Of a stretch of DNA of 64,000 nt, positions 58,918 through 64,000 are shown piece by piece. The position numbers and the translations under genes are program-made. This stretch comes from Edaphochlamys debaryana (Eukaryota; Chlorophyta; Chlorophyceae; Chlamydomonadales), in assembly GCA_016858145.1 (NCBI GenBank), contig JAEHOE010000046.1:186001-250000 (forward strand), in the 5' to 3' direction. The number at the start of each line of letters is the position of its first letter. Position 1 is the stretch's first letter. A model generated the notes under the pieces. It had not been told where the DNA came from. It saw nothing but the letters and a program-made list of their open reading frames with translations, and made no database searches.

Positions 58918-61900
58918 ATGCCGCCCGCGCATTCGCTTGCCCAGATCATCGCCCCCCTGCGCCACAACCGCACCCACATCTTTTGCATTGGCACCGACTC
59001 CTACCCCGCCCACCGCTGGGACGAGGACTACATGCCAGGATACTGGGTTGTGAGCTCCAGGACCCAGTTCGGCTACCCCGGTGGACGGCGCTTCATGCAG
59101 CTGGCCAAGACCGCCAGCAACGGCGAGGCCCTCACCCCGGCAGGCAACCTGACCACCTGGACCGTTCACCAGCCCGTGTACGCGGTGTCCGTCATGAAGC
59201 TCGAGGATGCTGAGCCCGAGGTGAGCACAGCTTCAGCGGGTGTGTCGTGTCGTTGCCTGGTCTGTGCAGTAGCCACCCGTCTGTCTTTGAGGATATCGCT
59301 CAAGCCTTAGGCTGTGCACGTCTCAGGGGCCCTAAAGGGTGCTGGGTGGGCCCACTTCAGGGGCACTGCACATGACGTGATGACTGATCCTGTGTCTATT
59401 GCTCATCTGTGTGCTTTCCCTGACTCCGCTGTCCATGCCCCTGCCCCTGCCCCTCCTCTCCACCCCAGACGTGGAACCCCGTGGACACCATCTCCATTAG
59501 CAACATGCTGGGCGCCCGCGAGTACAACTTCAACATCTTCTGGTCGCTCTCCTTCGAGGACACCAACGAGGAGCTCAAGCGGCTGCTCAACGACCCCAAG
59601 CTCTCCGACGAGACCATTGCGGCGTCCACTCCCTACGTCAGTGGTTTGCCCGGTTACCACGTGGGTTGGAAGCTGATAATGGTCGAGGGTGGTTACCGGG
59701 TCGGACCCGGTTACCGGGTCCAGGGCGTTACCGGGTCAACCCGGTAAAATGCACCAAGTTTAACAACCTTGGTAACGTCATTACCCGAGCGCGTTTACCT
59801 CCAGACCCGGTTATCTCCACGCACCCGCAGGTTATCTCCGTCCATCCACTCCCCCACCCTCACTTAAGATCTTGGCCTTCTGCGCAGCACTAGCCACCTC
59901 GACCGCCTACAACGCCAAAACAGAACCGGCACATCCCTTGGCCTCCCGCTCGCTAACCCCCTCAGCCTCACAGCGTGCGCCTGCATGCAGCCTGCCATTT
60001 CTGCGAGTTGAGGCCTTCAAACCATAGATAGGTAGGTACGCCCTCTAGGTCAACTAGACAGCCGGGTGGATGCCCTCGCTCGCTGTCATGCACCACTAGA
60101 TAGCTAGCCATCAGTACTCCGCTATCCTGGGTTGGGCTTGGCAGGGTTGGATGGGGGGCCCCCACCACCCCGACGCGACTGGGTCTGCGGGGAAGGGCGT
60201 AGGGAAAGGGCGTTGAGCTAGAGGCTTAGGGCACAATGTAGCCGCCAACATTCGTGCGCCCTAGGGCAGGCCTGCCGCAGGCCTGTCCCCATCTTGATCC
60301 GTGCGCGTCCACATCACCAGATGCCTCCGTCCTCTCTCTTTTTATGATGCGGATGATGGGTGCGAAGGCATCGCAAGGATGCCCTTTGTGCCCGCCTGCT
60401 GCCGCCCTCGTCTCCGCCCCCTCCCTTTCCGTAACACTCGTGTGCGTTTCTCCCGCGAGATGTGCCATTACCCCCTGTGCCCCTTTGCCCTCGCGGGCCT
60501 CCCAGTTCCAGGCGACAACGAGCCCTCCCACAGATCGTCTCCTCGCCTGCGTAGTCTGCGGAAAACGCCCCACGCCACCCCACAACCAAGCGCTTCGCTT
60601 CGTTGATGTGCTTCTTACCCCCGCTCTCCCGCCCCCGGCGTGTACCGCACGGCAGGACATTGTGGTTGTCCCCCCGTCGCCCCCTACATTGCCACACACA
60701 CCTGAGCATTGTCATTGGCATGCTCCACAGTGCGCCAGCGAGGACCGCAGACCGAACTCCGCGTAACTCAAGCACCCGGATGGGAAGGACCACTTAGCTC
60801 GATCGGCCTCCGTCCTGCAAGGGTAAAGGGGAGTGGGAAGGGGATACAGGGATGCATTTGGTAGAGAGCTACAGGATACAAGCCCTACAGCAGCCGAAGT
60901 AGCCGAAGGGGGGGAAACCCCCCTGCCGGAGTCGTAGTCACCCCCGTGAGCCGCGAACCACCTCGACGAAGCCTCCCGACGAAGCCCCCGTGAGGACGCC
61001 CCTCACTCGCCTGCCCTCACCCCTGCTCTGCGCCCCGCGTTGTTAACCCCAAGCCACTCCCCTCGCTAGCCACACGCACCTGAGCACGCCTGAGCAGCGT
61101 CATTCGCGTGGTCCATAGCGCACCAGCGGGCGGCGGGGATCCTCAGCCCATCATCCACAGCCGTAGTCCGCGCGCACGTCCCCGCCCCGAGCACGCCGGG
61201 GTTGCCCACGTGCTGCCCTCTCTATGTGGCATTCGCTTGCTCTTAACGGCAAGATGCACTGCTATGGACTCAGCGCGGCGGGCAAGCGCAACCATACATG
61301 GCTTGCCGTGGTCACTGCTGGGCGAGTAGCTACTCAACATAAGCGAAGCATCATAAAAGGATGTGCATCGCGATAGGCGCGACGAGCTAGCCCTTGCGTG
61401 TTGGCTTCCATGTTCAAACTTTAGGTGCGGTCAAAGCGCGCGCTGTGCTGCCTAAGCAGTATGGCTTGACAGTGATGTTTGTATCAGTATATAAGCAGTG
61501 GCAGAAGTGCCAGACAGAGTCCCAGGGACAGAGCTGTCGCGGAAGTCGTCTGCTCGTACACTCCAGGCGCGCACCGCGCGTGCACCGCCGAACATCGCCG
61601 CCACACCGCTGCTTAACATAGTCGGCTAGATGGTGGTCAGAGCTGCCGAGGGGTGGCTTGGGGGAACCAGCGACGGCTCCAGGGAATGCTGACATGCCAT
61701 GTCAGGCCCGCCCTCTCCGCAACTCGGCCGACCTGCAGCCTCCCAGCCACTGCAATAACGGTGTGGAGGTAGACCGACACACCGCAGGCTGATAGCTGTC
61801 GAGAAAGCAAGGAGAGAAAGAGCGGAGGCGCGCGCGACGCATGTGTGGTTGTGCGCGGGCTCCCTCAAGCGCCGTGCATGGCAAGGTGGCCTAGTGTGGG

Positions 61901-62269
61901 CTCTCTGAGTCTAAACACAAAGCTCGCAGCTGTCCCACGCGGCTTAGTATGAGTTCAGGCGTAGAGCTGTGCGAAGCGGGGTAACCACCTTTGGTTTTAC
62001 CGGGTTGACCCGGTAACCGGGTCGGCGGTAACCGGGTTGGGCCCCGTTACCCGCGGATAACCGGGCAAACCACTGACGTAGGGACTCCCATCTGGTGCCC
62101 CTTCACCGGGCTGTGGGGGCTGATGCGCGGTGTGGAGGGGCAGGAGGGCAACTTCGAGGCCTACCTCGTGGGCTCCCTGTCGCCCAACTGGCCCGAGAAG
62201 TGCATGGTGGAGGGGCTGATCTGGCTGGAGACCCGCTCCCTGACCTGCGTGTATGTCAGTGGGCATTGA
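58918..62269 (+). CDS. Unrecognised protein; coding exon split by a TIR element
   Basis: Exon 58918-59220 (ATG directly after a CCGCAG acceptor, so a 5' noncoding exon is likely) encodes HIFCIGTDSYPAHRWDEDYM and QFGYPGGRRFMQLAK. Exon 59469-59630 encodes ISISNMLGAREYNFNIFWSL and ELKRLLNDPKLSDETIAAS. That frame is cut at ACT (59630) by the element at 59631-62083 and resumes after a duplicated ACT at 62087: PIWCPFTGLWGLMRGVEGQE, EAYLVGSLSPNWPEK, ending TGA 62267-62269. Without the element the product is about 215 residues, rich in Trp and aromatic residues, soluble, with no membrane segment. I do not recognise the family. As it stands the gene is broken, unless the element is removed by splicing (see findings). 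Confidence 0.7.
59631..62083. mobile_element. 2.45-kb TIR element inserted in an exon, 3-bp target duplication
   Basis: Left end CCCTACGTCAGTGGTTTGCC (26 bases identical to the reverse complement of the right end). Weaker similarity continues for about 105-118 bases through CCGGGTCAACCCGGTAAAA at both ends. Flanked by ACT on each side (59628-59630 and 62084-62086), a 3-base target duplication. Subterminal CCGGTTACC-type repeats are typical of cut-and-paste DNA transposons. The interior has no recognisable transposase; it contains an internal duplicated block (CACCTGAGCA ... GCGCCAGCG-like, near 60700 and 61078). Probably non-autonomous; a 3-bp duplication suits CACTA- or PIF/Harbinger-like families, but the termini match neither well. 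Confidence 0.88.
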
Positions 62270-63676
62270 CAGCAGCGGCCGGCTGGCACCAAGCTGCCCA
62301 AAACAAGCAGAGAAGATCGCACAGCTCATCCTGGGCGGCAGATGCCTTACGTGGGTCTCTGCCAGCGCAGTCCCGGCATGATAATGGCGCGCATGCGCGC
62401 TCGCAGAGCCACGCAGAGCCTAGCCGGAGCCTGACGTGCTTCCAACTTGATGCAAGTCAGCTAGAAGTGCGAAGTTTGACACGGGCGTGCCTAAATTCGT
62501 TGATTTTGTCAGCAGCGCCTCGGCCGAGCCCGACCGGCCCCACGAGCGTACGGCGGCCGTACATGTGCTCATCCGCCGCGAAAGTCCGTGTTTCGCTCTG
62601 GCGCCGCGAGCGCCCGCGCTTCCTTCCTTCATTCGTGTGTAGCTCGCTGTTCCTAGCACATCCCTTCGTGCTAGCTTGGTTGGACACCCCGCAGAATGAA
62701 GGCAGGGCCAAGCCAAGCGCGCGGCCTTGCATCCAGCCTGCCTCCCCTAGCCTCACCCTGCTGCCCGTCATCAGCTGCGCCAGCCACCAGCACCCAGCAG
62801 AGGCGACGTGATGTACGTATGGGCGGCGGGGGACAGCAGCATCGGTCAGCGAGGTGGTGAGGATGATGCGACGCACAGCAGTACTGTACGCAAGGGCCAT
62901 TGATTGGTTGCGGATGGGCGGCGGCGCCCGCTTGACGAGGACGGTGGCACTTGTGGCAGGCTGGCAGGGGCCATCTAGCTAGCTAATGCTTGTGGCAGGC
63001 ATGGGATGGAGCAACTTTAGGGGCGGAGTGTTTGACTGCGAGAGATGAGGGGTTGGTCCCTGCTGAAGCTTAAGCTTTCCTTAAGGACTCTTCGGAGGCG
63101 GGGGGGGCTCAGCAGAGTATTAGTACGCGCCCATCTGCTGCTGCTGTCTGTCCCATCGGACGTCCCGTCAGGCCGTGAGGCCGGACGGCAATCCTCACAC
63201 AGCATGCGTGAGGTAGGCTCGTGGGCCGCCGCGGTATGTACGATTGCTCCGAGCCCTTTCCTCGCTTGCTCCACCACATCCTGGCGAATACCGATCGATA
63301 CCTCCTACCCAGGATTGGCCTCATCAGGTCCGCCACAATTGGGTAGATAGAGGCCAAACTTCTTGATGTAACATGAGGCCAAGTGTTGCTGCTAGACCAT
63401 GAAGTTACAAATTGGGGCCGCTATACCCCTGAGAGCAAGAAATCAGGTTCAATGATCGACCTTGCGCTCAGATCGACCCTGCCTCAATCAGCCGCCGCTC
63501 ACAGCAAGCACATACACACGCACGCCTATCTACCCTTGCCTACCTAGAGAGAGGACAACAGCAACAGGGAACATACAACCCATCTGGCAGCAGTCCCTCA
63601 TCACTCGCCTACCTAGCTTTCGTCCCGCACGCAGGCTTGTGGCGTGGGCGTGGGACTCGCAGCATCACGCCAGCAG
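62270..63676. other. No supported gene
   Basis: 3' flanks of the split gene (+) and of the AARSD1-like gene (-). One plus frame near 62470 (TGVPKFVDFVSSASAEPDRP) is protein-like but has no splice-compatible partner. Confidence 0.4.
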
Positions 63677-64000
63677 CTACAGCAACCCCGCATCCGCCAC
63701 GGCGTCCCGGAATGCCTGCTGCGCCCCTGGCAGCCGAAACAAACCAACGGCTTTGCCTTGGTAGCTGCGAGGCGAGGGTGGGCGGAATGCAGCGGCGTAT
63801 GAGCGTATTGAGCGAACGGTCGGGCACAGCTAGCGGCTCCAAGGTTTGAAGGTGTTGTGCCTCTAGTCCGCACGCAAAATGGTGAACACCCGCAAGAGAG
63901 CAGATGTGTCTCCAGTGCGTGCGTATCATCAGCTTGCTTACCGGCCTGGCCGCCCACCCCCGCGGCCCCCCAGCGCTTCCGCCACACGCGCTCCGGCGGT
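63677..64000 (-). CDS. AARSD1: 3' end of AARSD1/AlaX-type alanyl-tRNA editing protein (partial)
   Basis: Two exons: 64000-63942 (continuing past the window) and 63764-63677 (stop TAG), joined by a GTAAGC...CGCAG intron in phase. They encode ARVAEALGGRGGGRPGRYQG then KAVGLFRLPGAQQAFRDAV. The R-V-A-E-x-L-x-G-[KR]-G-x-G-[KR]-x-G-R-[FY]-Q-G-K-A pattern is the C-terminal end of AARSD1 and AlaX-M proteins, which hydrolyse mischarged Ser-tRNA(Ala) (and Gly) in trans. The zinc-binding editing site would be upstream, outside the window. Alanyl-tRNA synthetase itself shares the domain, but the GRYQGKA ending fits AARSD1 better. Confidence 0.75.

Noticed and set aside
60226..60766. Open frames inside the TIR element as a transposase.
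   Set aside because: They overlap on both strands, have low-complexity composition and show no DDE-type motif.

Overview
The window looks like nuclear DNA of a green alga of the Chlamydomonas/volvocine kind. This is inferred from very GC-rich sequence, dense short introns (mostly GTGAGT/GTGCGT-like donors and GCAG acceptors), long Ala/Gly/Pro/Gln-rich linkers between conserved blocks, a ciliary radial-spoke gene and two TKL-type kinase genes. No bacterial operon, rRNA, tRNA or CRISPR signal was seen. Gene models below were built by hand from splice sites whose phases agree, so ends are approximate where stated.

Layout. 1.5-7.0 kb (+): a multi-exon gene (paralogue A) of an unrecognised three-module family, followed by a decayed tandem copy (A'). 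9.9-13.7 kb (-): a secreted protein with bulb-lectin-like and ricin-B-like sequence. 14.5-17.2 kb (+): a weak ORF and a five-exon gene of unknown function. 18.6-19.5 kb (-): a duplicated 3' fragment of a VTT-domain gene. 20.4-24.8 kb (-): paralogue B of the family. 24.8-29.2 kb: gene-poor. 29.2-30.0 kb (+): a small four-exon unknown gene. 30.5-41.6 kb: RSPH10B-like (-), NHP2 (+) from a shared upstream region, then a mitochondrial-looking membrane J-protein (-). 42.0-44.4 kb (+): the intact VTT gene, divergent from the J-protein gene. 46.3-51.7 kb (-): a TKL/Raf-like kinase with a very large activation-segment insertion. 55.0-58.0 kb (-): a pseudokinase of the same broad class. 58.9-62.3 kb (+): an unrecognised gene whose coding exon is split by a 2.45-kb terminal-inverted-repeat element with a 3-bp target duplication. 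63.7-64.0 kb (-): the 3' end of an AARSD1/AlaX-type tRNA-editing gene, running off the window.

How the parts relate. There is housekeeping RNA biology (NHP2, AARSD1-like), a ciliary structural protein, membrane and chaperone genes in head-to-head pairs, and signalling (kinase plus pseudokinase). The rest shows genome turnover: inverted paralogues A and B share an almost identical exon-intron-exon tract, the VTT gene has a truncated inverted copy, a dispersed repeat sits in introns of two genes and upstream of the kinase, and the TIR element has landed inside an exon. The most unusual items are the TIR element in the 58.9-kb gene and the A/A'/B family.
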